Of a stretch of DNA of 64,000 bases, positions 26,991-34,851 are shown in pieces. The translations under genes and the position numbers were made by a program. The stretch comes from Mesorhizobium sp. WSM3860. Lineage in GTDB: Bacteria; Pseudomonadota; Alphaproteobacteria; Rhizobiales; Rhizobiaceae. The notes below the pieces were generated by a model. The model made no database searches. It was not told where the DNA came from and saw only the letters and a list, made by a program, of their open reading frames with translations. The number at the start of each line of letters is the position of its first letter. Positions within the stretch are counted from its first letter, which is position 1. The stretch covers positions 248,001-312,000 of the forward strand of contig NZ_NSGF01000004.1 of the NCBI RefSeq assembly GCF_002294995.1, in the 5' to 3' direction.

Positions 26991-28366
26991 GGCAGCCAGA
27001 TCCTGCGCTTATCCGCCGCCCGGCCTACCTCTCGCTGGCCGACCAGTTCGCCCGCGCCATCCATGACGGAAAGCTCGCCAATGGCGAGCGACTGCCGACG
27101 CACCGGCGGCTTGCCGACGACCTGAAACTTTCGGTCCAGACGGTCAGCCGCGCCTATGAGGAACTGATCCGCCGCGGTCTGATTGCCGGCGAGGTCGGGC
27201 GTGGCAGCTTCGTGCAGACCCAGCGCCGCGAGCCGGAGCCGCCCTACCTTCCGGAACGGCTGGGCGAGGTCATCGACCTCTCGATCCTGAAGCCGGTCTG
27301 CGAGCCGATGCATCTGGAGAAGCTGAAGCAGGCGTTGGGGTGGCTGGCCGAGAACCTGCCGTCGAGCTCGGCGCTGTCGTTCCGGCCGAACATGGTTTTC
27401 CCGCGTCACCGCACGGTGGCGGTCGAATGGCTGAAGCTCTGCGGCCTCGATGCGTCACCGCAGAACATCAGCCTCACCAACGGCGCCACCGCCGGCATGA
27501 CGGTGGCGCTGATGAGCGTCGCACCGCCCGGCTCGACGGTCGCCACCGAGGCAATCGGCCACCACACGCTGGTGCCGCTCGCCCGCTATCTCGGCTTCAA
27601 CCTCGAGGGCCTGCCGATCGACGGCAACGGCCTGGTCCCGGAAGCGTTGGACGAGGCCTGCCGTCTCTCCGACATTCGCGCCGTTTTCGTCCAGCCTTCG
27701 GTCATCAACCCGACGGCTACCTTGATGGATGCCAGCCGGCGCGAGCAGATCGCCGCGGTCGCGCGCAAGCATGACATCGCCATCATCGAGAACGACGTGC
27801 TCGGGCCGCTTGTGGAAGGCCGGCCTCCGGCGGTTGCCGCCTTCGCGCCCGAGCGGACGCTCTACGTCACCTCCTTCACCAAAATCACGGTTCCCGGCCT
27901 GCGCATCGGCTATCTCGCCGTGCCCGACCGCTATGTCGCCGCCGTCGCCAACCGCCATCTCGTCTCGAACTGGATGGCGACCCCGATGGTGGCGGAAATC
28001 GCGACGCGGTGGGTGAACGACGGCACGGCTTTTGAGCTGGTCAACTGGCAGCGCGGGGCGCTGAGACGCCGGCAGGAAATCGCAGCCGAAATGCTGGCGG
28101 GTGTCGACTATCGCTCCCATCGCGATGGGCTGCATCTGTGGCTCGAATTGCCGGGCGACCGCGCCGAGGAGAGCTTCGTTGCGCAGGCGCGCCTGCGCGG
28201 CGTGGCGATCGCGCCGGGCACGTCGTTCCGCATCGCCGACACGCCGTGGCATCCGGCTGTGCGCATCTCGCTCGGCTCGACTACCGAAGGGGAACTGCGC
28301 GCGGGCTTGAGCGTTGTCGCCAAGCTCCTGCTTGGCGAGCCGGAGCATCTTCTGCTCGCTATCTGA
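26981..28366 (+). CDS. enuR: MocR/GntR-type PLP-dependent regulator of ectoine use
   Basis: A 461-residue MocR protein: N-terminal GntR winged HTH (residues about 10-80; LPTHRRLADDLKLSVQTVSR) fused to a fold-type-I aminotransferase domain. Lys301 in TSFTKITVPGLRIGYL is the expected PLP-binding lysine, essentially the position of Lys302 reported in Ruegeria pomeroyi EnuR. EnuR represses ectoine import/catabolic genes and is relieved by N-acetyl-diaminobutyrate or diaminobutyrate. It is immediately upstream of ehuABCD-eutABC-doeAB, and motifs near its own start codon recur before ehuA. No strong ribosome site precedes the ATG. Confidence 0.92.
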   Translation: MTLWQPDPALIRRPAYLSLADQFARAIHDGKLANGERLPTHRRLADDLKLSVQTVSRAYEELIRRGLIAGEVGRGSFVQTQRREPEPPYLPERLGEVIDLSILKPVCEPMHLEKLKQALGWLAENLPSSSALSFRPNMVFPRHRTVAVEWLKLCGLDASPQNISLTNGATAGMTVALMSVAPPGSTVATEAIGHHTLVPLARYLGFNLEGLPIDGNGLVPEALDEACRLSDIRAVFVQPSVINPTATLMDASRREQIAAVARKHDIAIIENDVLGPLVEGRPPAVAAFAPERTLYVTSFTKITVPGLRIGYLAVPDRYVAAVANRHLVSNWMATPMVAEIATRWVNDGTAFELVNWQRGALRRRQEIAAEMLAGVDYRSHRDGLHLWLELPGDRAEESFVAQARLRGVAIAPGTSFRIADTPWHPAVRISLGSTTEGELRAGLSVVAKLLLGEPEHLLLAI

Positions 28367-28383
28367 GACACTAAGCGGAGCGC

Positions 28384-28449
28384 CAATTGCCCTGAAATTG
28401 CGCGGTGCTCGAAAAATTGTCATGATATTATTTTCCTAATTGACATGAT
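28384..28449. promoter_or_regulatory. Candidate EnuR operator / promoter of the ehu-eut operon
   Basis: CAATTGCCCTGA (28384-28395) and GTCATGATATTAT (28419-28431) repeat the two blocks seen at the enuR start with one mismatch each. In addition, TTGTCATGAT (28417) and TTGACATGAT (28440) form a direct repeat 23 bases apart; TTGACA could serve as a -35 box. The region is AT-rich compared with its surroundings. Confidence 0.5.
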
Positions 28450-28503
28450 TTAGCGCGTTTCGCATCGTTAGGGGCATCAGCCGCTTCAGAACGGGGAAAC
28501 GGA

Positions 28504-29289
28504 TTGCCCGCGCCCATCATCAAGGTCGACGCCATTTCGAAGAGCTTCGGCGCCTTCAAGGTGCTGGACGGCCTGTCGATGCAAGTCATGCCAGGCGAGA
28601 AGCTGGCGCTGATCGGCCCATCCGGATCGGGCAAGACGACGATCCTGCGCATCCTGATGACGCTGGAAAAGATCGACGGCGGCCATATCCAAATTGACGG
28701 CGAGCAGCTCTATCACATGGAGCGCAATGGTCAGCTGGTGCCGGCCGACGAGCGGCACTTGGCCAAGATGCGCCAGAAGATCGGCATGGTCTTCCAGCTC
28801 TTCAATCTGTTCCCGCACAAATGCGTCATGGACAACGTCACGCTGGCGCCAATCCTGACCAAGGGCGTGGCGCGAGCCGCCGCCGAAAAACGGGCGATGG
28901 AACTGCTCGACATGGTGGGCCTCGCCGATAAGGCGAAGAGCATGCCGGCACAGCTTTCCGGCGGCCAAAAGCAGCGCGTCGCGATCGCCCGGGCGCTGGC
29001 GCTGTCGCCCAAGATCATGCTGTTCGACGAGGTCACCTCGGCGCTCGACCCCGAGCTGGTCGAGGAGGTGCTCAACGTCATGCGCAAGCTCGCCGCCGAA
29101 ACCGACATGACGATGCTGCTCGTCACTCATGAGATGGGCTTTGCCCACGACTTCGCCGATCGCGTGCTGTTCTTCGATCGCGGCAGGATTGTCGAGGAGG
29201 GCAAGCCCGATGACATTTTCCGCCATCCCAAGCAGGAACGCACGCAGGGCTTCCTGAAGAAGATCATCGCGGCCGGACATCGCGTCTGA
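28504..29289 (+). CDS. ehuA: Ectoine/hydroxyectoine ABC transporter ATP-binding protein
   Basis: A 261-residue PAAT-type ATPase. Walker A is GPSGSGKTT (residues about 39-47), the Q-loop [12 protein letters not shown], the signature [15 protein letters not shown], Walker [16 protein letters not shown] and the switch His in LVTHEMGFA. It begins with TTG at 28504; GGGGAAAC just upstream supplies the ribosome site. First gene of the rightward operon, before ehuB. EhuABCD of Sinorhizobium meliloti imports ectoine and hydroxyectoine as carbon and nitrogen sources. Confidence 0.93.
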   Translation: MPAPIIKVDAISKSFGAFKVLDGLSMQVMPGEKLALIGPSGSGKTTILRILMTLEKIDGGHIQIDGEQLYHMERNGQLVPADERHLAKMRQKIGMVFQLFNLFPHKCVMDNVTLAPILTKGVARAAAEKRAMELLDMVGLADKAKSMPAQLSGGQKQRVAIARALALSPKIMLFDEVTSALDPELVEEVLNVMRKLAAETDMTMLLVTHEMGFAHDFADRVLFFDRGRIVEEGKPDDIFRHPKQERTQGFLKKIIAAGHRV

Positions 29290-29393
29290 CCGCCATGCCA
29301 GGGCGGCGAAGCCGTCCCGAAAGCCAGAAACGGGTGGCAAGGACGCCACCCCGAACCGAGCAAAGCAAGAAGAGAAACAAGGAGTTGGGAACG

Positions 29394-30245
29394 ATGAAGA
29401 AACTTGGCATCCTGGCTGGCGTCGCCGGTCTCGCCGTGAGCACCATGCTGCTCGCCTCCGGCGCGCGTTCGGCAGACGACGCAAAGCTCGAGCAGCTCAA
29501 GCAGCAGGGCTTCGCCCGCGTCGCCATTGCCAATGAGCCGCCCTACACAGCGGTGGCCGCGGACGGCAAGGTCTCGGGCGCCGCACCCGACGTAGCGCGC
29601 GAGATCTTCAAGCGCCTCGGCGTCAACGATATCGTCGCCTCCATCTCCGAATATGGCGCCATGATCCCCGGCCTGCAGGCCGGCCGCTTCGATGTCGTCA
29701 CCGCCGGCCTGTTCATGAAGCCCGAGCGCTGCGCGGCGGTCGCCTATTCCGAGCCGGTGCTGTGCGATGCCGAAGCGATGCTGGTGAAGAAGGGCAACCC
29801 GAAGGGCTTCAAGAGCTATGAGGACGTCGCCAAGGATACGTCGGCCACCATCGGCGCGCCGGGCGGCGGCACCGAAGAGAAGCTGGCGCTCAATGCCGGC
29901 GTGCCGCGCGACCGCGTCATCGTCGTGCCGGACGGCCAGAGCGGTCTGAAGATGGTGCAGGACGGCCGCATCGATGCCTATTCGCTGCCGGTTCTGTCGA
30001 TCAACGACCTCATCAAAAAGGCCAACGATCCGAACCTCGAAGTGATCGCGCCGGTGCAGGGCGCGCCGGTCTATTGCGACGGCGCCGCCTTCAAGAAGGG
30101 CGACGAGGCGCTGCGCGATGCCTATGACGTCGAGCTCGCCAAGATGAAGAAGTCCGGCGAGTTCGCCAAGATCATCGAGCCCTACGGCTTCTCCGCCAAG
30201 GCGGCGATGTCGACGACGCGCGAGAAGCTCTGCGCGGCGAAGTAG
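29394..30245 (+). CDS. ehuB: Ectoine/hydroxyectoine-binding periplasmic protein
   Basis: A 283-residue periplasmic binding protein. The signal peptide is residues 1-27, cleaved after SGARSA. Counting from there, Glu21, Tyr24, Tyr60, Phe80, Arg85 and Thr133 fall exactly where I recall the ligand-contacting residues of S. meliloti EhuB (Glu21, Phe24, Tyr60, Phe80, Arg85, Thr133); only Phe24 is exchanged, conservatively, for Tyr. This strongly supports ectoine as ligand. ATG 29394 has AAGGAG nine bases upstream. A hairpin-rich repeat separates it from ehuC and may help give the binding protein higher expression. Confidence 0.94.
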   Translation: MKKLGILAGVAGLAVSTMLLASGARSADDAKLEQLKQQGFARVAIANEPPYTAVAADGKVSGAAPDVAREIFKRLGVNDIVASISEYGAMIPGLQAGRFDVVTAGLFMKPERCAAVAYSEPVLCDAEAMLVKKGNPKGFKSYEDVAKDTSATIGAPGGGTEEKLALNAGVPRDRVIVVPDGQSGLKMVQDGRIDAYSLPVLSINDLIKKANDPNLEVIAPVQGAPVYCDGAAFKKGDEALRDAYDVELAKMKKSGEFAKIIEPYGFSAKAAMSTTREKLCAAK

Positions 30246-30255
30246 TACTCGTTGC

Positions 30256-30435
30256 CTTCTCCCCGCTTAAGCGGAGAAGGTGGCCCGAAGGGCCGGATGA
30301 GCGGGGGCGCCAGCATTTCAAGGTTAGCGCTGCCCTCATCTGCCTGCCGGCTTTCGTCGCTCGAAAAGCCAAGCAATTGGCTTTTCGTCCGCTGCACGAA
30401 CCGCCCCTCAACCTCCCGTCAACGGGAGAAGGGGG
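30256..30435. repeat. Palindromic repeat element between ehuB and ehuC
   Basis: Starts with the hairpin CCTTCTCC...GGAGAAGG (30256-30281), contains a perfect 11-bp stem with GCAA loop (CGAAAAGCCAA / TTGGCTTTTCG, 30362-30387), and ends with CTCCCGTCAACGGGAG. The mix of CCTTCTCCCC arms matches the element next to doeD. It lies in the transcript between the binding-protein and permease genes and can form several stem-loops. Confidence 0.8.
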
Positions 30436-30477
30436 CTCTCACCGCCGCCTCACGGCAAATTGGAAATTTCGAATTTC

Positions 30478-31137
30478 ATGACCCAGTGGTCCGGCTATCT
30501 CGGCCTGATATTGCAGGGAGCGCTTGTCACCATCGAGCTGACGCTGATGGGGTCGGTGCTCGCGCTGGTCATGGCCTTTCTCGCCGGCATGGGACGCGTG
30601 TCGCGCTTCTTCATCGTTCGCGCGATTGCCACGACCTATATCGAGTTCTTTCGCGGCACCTCGATCTTCGTGCAGCTGTTCTGGGCCTATTTCGTGCTGC
30701 CCTTCGCCGGTCTGTCGCTGACGCCCTTGCAAGCCGGCGTGCTGGCCTTGGGGCTCAATGTCGGGGCCTATGCGGCGGAAGTTGTGCGCGGTGCCATCCT
30801 GTCGATCGGCCGTGAGCAATATGAGGCCTGCACGGCCCTCAATCTCGGCCGCTGGCAAGGCATGCGCCACGTCATCCTGCCGCAGGCGCTGCTCATCATG
30901 CTGCCGACCTTTGGCAACAACGCGATCGAGCTGCTCAAGGCGACTTCGGTCGTATCGCTGATCTCGCTCGCCGATCTCACCTTCCAGGCGCAGGTGGTGC
31001 GCTCGCAGACCGGCAGCACGCTGATGCCCTTCCTCTCCGTTCTCGTCATCTATTTCGTGCTCGCGCTGATCATCTCCTGGGGCGTGCGCTCGCTGGAGCG
31101 CCGCATGGCGCGCGGCCTCGACGGAGTGCGTGTGTGA
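30478..31137 (+). CDS. ehuC: Ectoine/hydroxyectoine ABC transporter permease
   Basis: A 219-residue integral membrane permease of the HisM/GlnP type. Several hydrophobic segments are visible, with the conserved EAA loop in EACTALNLGRWQGMRHVILP. The N-terminus ALVTIELTLMGSVLAL and FFRGTSIFVQLFW are typical of PAAT permeases. ATG 30478 is preferred; a TTG six codons upstream (30460) is an alternative. Its stop codon overlaps the ehuD start (GTGATG), so the two permease subunits are translationally coupled. Confidence 0.92.
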   Translation: MTQWSGYLGLILQGALVTIELTLMGSVLALVMAFLAGMGRVSRFFIVRAIATTYIEFFRGTSIFVQLFWAYFVLPFAGLSLTPLQAGVLALGLNVGAYAAEVVRGAILSIGREQYEACTALNLGRWQGMRHVILPQALLIMLPTFGNNAIELLKATSVVSLISLADLTFQAQVVRSQTGSTLMPFLSVLVIYFVLALIISWGVRSLERRMARGLDGVRV

Positions 31138-31796
31138 TGGAATGGGATTGGAACTTCGTCTGGGAGATCATGCCGACCCTGATCCAGGGGGTGAAGATCA
31201 CGATCCTGGCGACCGTGCTCGGCTCGGTCCTGGCCGGGATCGTCGGTCTGGCGATCGCGCTGGCGCGGCGCTCGCCGAACCGCAGCGTGTCGCGCAGCGT
31301 CGGCTGGTTCGCCGAATTCATCCGTGGCACGCCGCTTCTGGTGCAGCTCTATTTCATCTTCTACGTGCTGCCCGATATCGGCATCCTGCTGCCGCCCTTG
31401 GTGGCGGGCGTCATCGGGCTTGGACTGCACTACGGCACATACACGGCCGAGGTCTATCGCGCCGGCATCGACAATGTGCCGCGCGGCCAGTGGGAGGCCG
31501 CCAAGGCCTGCAATCTCAACGGCCGCCACACCTGGACGCATGTCATCCTGCCGCAGGCGATCCCGCCGATGATCCCGGCCTTGGCCAACTACTTCATCGC
31601 CATGTTCAAGGAGACGCCGCTGCTTTCGGCAATCACGGTGCTGGAGCTGATGAACCAAGCCAAGAGTGTCGCCAATACCTATTACCGCTACATCGAGCCG
31701 ATGACGCTGGTCGGCGCCTTCTTCCTCGTCATCAGCCTTTGCTCCGTAATGCTCCTGCGCTGGCTGGAGCGTCGTTACGGCAGGATCGAGAGATGA
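31137..31796 (+). CDS. ehuD: Ectoine/hydroxyectoine ABC transporter permease
   Basis: A 219-residue permease homologous to EhuC, with the EAA loop in EAAKACNLNGRHTWTHVILP and FIRGTPLLVQLYFIFYVLP near the N-terminus. ATG at 31137 overlaps the ehuC stop by one base; a GTG at 31134 is the other possible start, and GGAG at 31123 could serve either. The gene's own stop overlaps the eutA start (ATGA). It forms the membrane heterodimer with EhuC. Confidence 0.92.
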   Translation: MEWDWNFVWEIMPTLIQGVKITILATVLGSVLAGIVGLAIALARRSPNRSVSRSVGWFAEFIRGTPLLVQLYFIFYVLPDIGILLPPLVAGVIGLGLHYGTYTAEVYRAGIDNVPRGQWEAAKACNLNGRHTWTHVILPQAIPPMIPALANYFIAMFKETPLLSAITVLELMNQAKSVANTYYRYIEPMTLVGAFFLVISLCSVMLLRWLERRYGRIER

Positions 31797-32578
31797 AAGT
31801 CATGAAACCGTTGCCCGAAATCGAGCAGGCATCGACGCGGCCCGCCCTCGATGCGCGTCCGCTCGAAAAGCGCGTCGGGCTGATTGCTTTGGCCACCGAT
31901 CATACCAGCGAGGTCGACTTCCGCCGCATGGTGGCGAGCGAGCGGATCGGCGTGTATGTCGCGCGCATCCCTTACGCCAATCCGACGACGCCCGAGAATT
32001 TGCGCAAGATGCAGCCCTCGCTGTCGGCGGGCGCGGCACTGATCCTGCCGGACGAGCCGCTCGATGCGGTCTGCTATTCCTGCACGTCTGCTTCGGTGGT
32101 GATCGGCGACGCTGAGATCGAGCAGGCGATCCAGGCGGCCAAGCCGAATGTTCCCGTGGTCACGCCGCCGATGGCTGGCGTACGCGGCCTCAACGCTTTT
32201 GGCGTGAAGCGGATCAGCATTCTCACGCCTTACACCGTCGAGACCAGCCGGCCGATGGCCGATTATTTCGGCGCGCACGGCTTCGACATCGAGAGCGTCA
32301 CCTGCCTCGGCTTCGAGGACGACCGCGAGATGGCTCGTATCAAGCCGAGCGCTCTCGTTGAGCTGGCACGCAAAGTCACCCACGCCCAGGCCGACGCACT
32401 GTTCGTTTCGTGCACCGCGCTGCGTGCGGCGCTGGCCGTTCCAGGCATGGAGGAGGCAATCGGCCGCCCGGTCATCACCAGCAACCAGGCGAGCGCCTGG
32501 AACTGCCTGCGGCTTTGCGGCGACGCCATGGCGCGGCCGGAGTTTGGCCGGCTGATGACGAAGCCGTGGGCTCAGTGA
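31793..32578 (+). CDS. eutA: Ectoine utilization protein EutA (Asp/Glu racemase-maleate isomerase family)
   Basis: A 261-residue protein of the Asp/Glu/hydantoin racemase-maleate isomerase superfamily. The paired cysteine motifs expected in this fold are present: AVCYSCTSASVV near residue 100 and LFVSCTALRAAL near residue 205. EutA, EutB and EutC are thought to process 5-hydroxyectoine before ectoine hydrolysis; the individual reactions are not firmly known. The ATG overlaps the ehuD stop by four bases, and the TGA lies inside a tandem duplication that also carries the eutB start. Confidence 0.9.
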   Translation: MKVMKPLPEIEQASTRPALDARPLEKRVGLIALATDHTSEVDFRRMVASERIGVYVARIPYANPTTPENLRKMQPSLSAGAALILPDEPLDAVCYSCTSASVVIGDAEIEQAIQAAKPNVPVVTPPMAGVRGLNAFGVKRISILTPYTVETSRPMADYFGAHGFDIESVTCLGFEDDREMARIKPSALVELARKVTHAQADALFVSCTALRAALAVPGMEEAIGRPVITSNQASAWNCLRLCGDAMARPEFGRLMTKPWAQ

Positions 32579-32583
32579 TCGAA

Positions 32584-33588
32584 ATGTCAGTGATCGAAAT
32601 GCCAGTCACGCTTGAGCAAATTCGCACCGCGCGGGAAAATATTGCCGGCAAGGTCGAGCGGACGCCGGCTATGCTGTCGCAAAGCCTCTCGGATCGCACG
32701 GGCCATCCCGTTCACCTCAAGCTGGAGCACCATCAGACAACCGGCGCGTTCAAGCTGCGCGGCGCGTCCAACGCGATCGCCGCGCTGAGCCCGGAGGAAA
32801 GATCGCGCGGCGTCGTAGCGGCGTCGACCGGCAATCACGGCCGCGCGCTCGGCTATGCGGCGAAGCTCGAGGGCATGCGCGCGGTCATCTGCATGTCCAA
32901 GTTGGTGCCCGAAAACAAGCTCGACGCCATCCGCCGGCTCGGGGCAGAGATCCGCATCGTCGGCAACAGCCAGGACGATGCCCAGCAGGAGGTCGACAGG
33001 CTGGTCGCGGAGGAGGGGCTCGTCATGCTGCCGCCCTTCGACCATCCCGACATCATCGCCGGGCAAGGCACGCTGGGGCTGGAGATCATGGAGCAGGTTC
33101 CGGAGGCAGTGGCCGTGATGGTGCCGCTCTCCGGCGGCGGATTGGCGGCCGGTGTTGCCGCGGCGGTCAAGGGTGTGAGCCCGGCCACCACGGTCATCGG
33201 CGTCTCGATGGCGCGCGGTGCTGCGATGAAGGTGAGCCTCGATGCCGGTCGCCCCGTGCAGGTCGAGGAATTGCCGACGCTTGCGGACTCGCTCGGCGGC
33301 GGCATCGGCCTCGACAACCGGCTGACCTTTGCCATGTGCCGTGGCCTGCTCGACGACGTCATCCTGCTCTCCGAGGACGAGATCGCCGCCGGCATCCGCC
33401 ATGCCTATGAACAGGAGCGCGAGATCGTCGAAGGCGCAGGCGCCGTCGGCATCGGCGCGCTGCTTGCTGGGAAGGTCACTGCGAAAGGACCGGTGGTGGC
33501 CATCCTGTCTGGCCGCAACATCGACATGGCGCTGCACCGAAAGATCGTCTGTGGCGAGGTGCCGTTACGCACGGAGCGCGCCGCATGA
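32584..33588 (+). CDS. eutB: Hydroxyectoine utilization dehydratase EutB
   Basis: A 334-residue PLP-dependent enzyme of the threonine dehydratase/serine racemase family. Lys57 (TTGAFKLRGA) is the expected Schiff-base lysine, STGNHGRALGYAA and PLSGGGLAAG the substrate and phosphate-binding loops. In ectoine clusters EutB is proposed to act on a hydroxyectoine derivative. The exact start is uncertain: a 15-base tandem duplication supplies GTG 32575, ATG 32584, GTG 32590 and ATG 32599 in frame. I use the first ATG. A large palindromic repeat follows before eutC. Confidence 0.9.
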   Translation: MSVIEMPVTLEQIRTARENIAGKVERTPAMLSQSLSDRTGHPVHLKLEHHQTTGAFKLRGASNAIAALSPEERSRGVVAASTGNHGRALGYAAKLEGMRAVICMSKLVPENKLDAIRRLGAEIRIVGNSQDDAQQEVDRLVAEEGLVMLPPFDHPDIIAGQGTLGLEIMEQVPEAVAVMVPLSGGGLAAGVAAAVKGVSPATTVIGVSMARGAAMKVSLDAGRPVQVEELPTLADSLGGGIGLDNRLTFAMCRGLLDDVILLSEDEIAAGIRHAYEQEREIVEGAGAVGIGALLAGKVTAKGPVVAILSGRNIDMALHRKIVCGEVPLRTERAA

Positions 33589-33612
33589 AAATTCCTTTGC
33601 GCCGAGACCCTT

Positions 33613-33774
33613 CACACCCCCCTCTGTCCTGTCGGACATCTCCCCCGCAAGGGGGGAGATTGGCTGTGTCGATGCCGCCGCTTTTCTTGCGGCGCTCAAG
33701 ATTGGCGAAGGCAGGGGTGAAGGCTGATCTCCCCCCTTGCGGGGGAGATGGCCGGCAGGCCAGAGGGGGGTGTG
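33613..33774. repeat. 162-bp palindromic element with 48-bp imperfect terminal inverted repeats
   Basis: Arms 33613-33660 and 33727-33774 are inverted repeats with only three mismatches over 48 bases. Each arm contains its own small hairpin (CTCCCCC-GCAAG-GGGGGAG type). The 66-bp centre carries another stem (GCCGC...GCGGC). This is a rhizobial RIME/MITE-like element inserted between eutB and eutC, where there is no operon break in gene direction. Confidence 0.85.
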
Positions 33775-33820
33775 CCGGAACGCCTTCCTTCGCAACTGAC
33801 ACCTTTGCGGAGCGCCCCAC

Positions 33821-34813
33821 ATGAGCCGCATGACCATCCTCACCGAAACAGACCTGCGCAACATCGTGACGCTCGATCTCGATGCGGTCGCCTGCGTCGA
33901 GAACGCCTTTCGGGCTTTGGCGACAATGCCGGTGGCGATGCCGCCAATCTTGAGGCTCGACATTCCCGAGCATCGCGGCGAGGTCGACGTGAAGTCCGCC
34001 TACGTGCCCGGCATAGATGGCTTCGCCGTCAAGATAAGTTCCGGCTTCTTCGACAATCCGAAGCTCGGCCTGCCGAGCGGCGGCGGCATGATGGTGCTGC
34101 TTTCGGCCAAGACCGGTGTGGTCGAGGCGCTGCTGCTCGACAATGGCTATCTGACCGATCTCCGCACCGCCGCAGCCGGCGCGGTCGCGGCCAAGCATCT
34201 GTCGCGCGAAGACTCGACCGTAGCCGCGATCTTCGGCGCCGGTTTGCAGGCCGGTCTGCAATTGGAAGCGCTGCGCCTCGTCAGGCCGATCGCGGAGGCG
34301 CGCGTCTGGGCGCGCGACGCCGCCAAGGCCGAGGCGACTGCTGCTCGCTTGCGCGAGAGACTGGGCATCATGGTGCGTGCCGAGCCGGATGCGGCGAGGG
34401 CGGCAGCCGGCGCCGACATCATCGTCACCACCACGCCTTCGACCGAGCCGCTGATCAAAGCCGGGTTCGTCTCGGCCGGCCAGCACATCACGGCCATGGG
34501 CTCGGATGCCGAGCACAAGAACGAGATCGCGCCGGCGATCCTTCGCCTGGCAGATCTCTATGTCGCCGACAGCGCGAAGCAGACGCGGCGGTTGGGCGAG
34601 CTTCACCATGCCATCGAGGCAGGGGTGATGGCGGCCGACGCGGAAGTCACCGAACTCGGCCATGTCATCGCTGGGAAAAAGCACGGCCGACGCTCGGCCG
34701 GCGACATCACCATCGCCGATCTCACCGGTACCGGCGTGCAGGACACTGCGATCGCCACTTTAGCCCGCGACCGCGCGCGGGCTGCGAAGGCGGGAACGAT
34801 TTTCGAGAGCTGA
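33821..34813 (+). CDS. eutC: Ectoine utilization protein EutC (ornithine cyclodeaminase family)
   Basis: A 330-residue member of the ornithine cyclodeaminase/mu-crystallin family. The Rossmann nucleotide-binding motif is IFGAGLQAGLQLEAL near residue 130, and YLTDLRTAAAGAVAAKHL precedes it as in the family. KSAYVPG and MGSDAEHKNEI are conserved substrate/cofactor elements. It is thought to provide the redox step in hydroxyectoine processing. ATG 33821 has GGAG eight bases upstream. It lies downstream of the inserted palindromic element and upstream of doeA. Confidence 0.9.
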   Translation: MSRMTILTETDLRNIVTLDLDAVACVENAFRALATMPVAMPPILRLDIPEHRGEVDVKSAYVPGIDGFAVKISSGFFDNPKLGLPSGGGMMVLLSAKTGVVEALLLDNGYLTDLRTAAAGAVAAKHLSREDSTVAAIFGAGLQAGLQLEALRLVRPIAEARVWARDAAKAEATAARLRERLGIMVRAEPDAARAAAGADIIVTTTPSTEPLIKAGFVSAGQHITAMGSDAEHKNEIAPAILRLADLYVADSAKQTRRLGELHHAIEAGVMAADAEVTELGHVIAGKKHGRRSAGDITIADLTGTGVQDTAIATLARDRARAAKAGTIFES

Positions 34814-34851
34814 ATATGGCCGCGAGGCCCAACAAACGAGGACCAAGAACA

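Noticed and set aside
33748..34851. N-terminal extension of doeA overlapping eutC
   Set aside because: The extension is the shifted frame of eutC; the creatinase N-domain begins at 34852 with a ribosome site.
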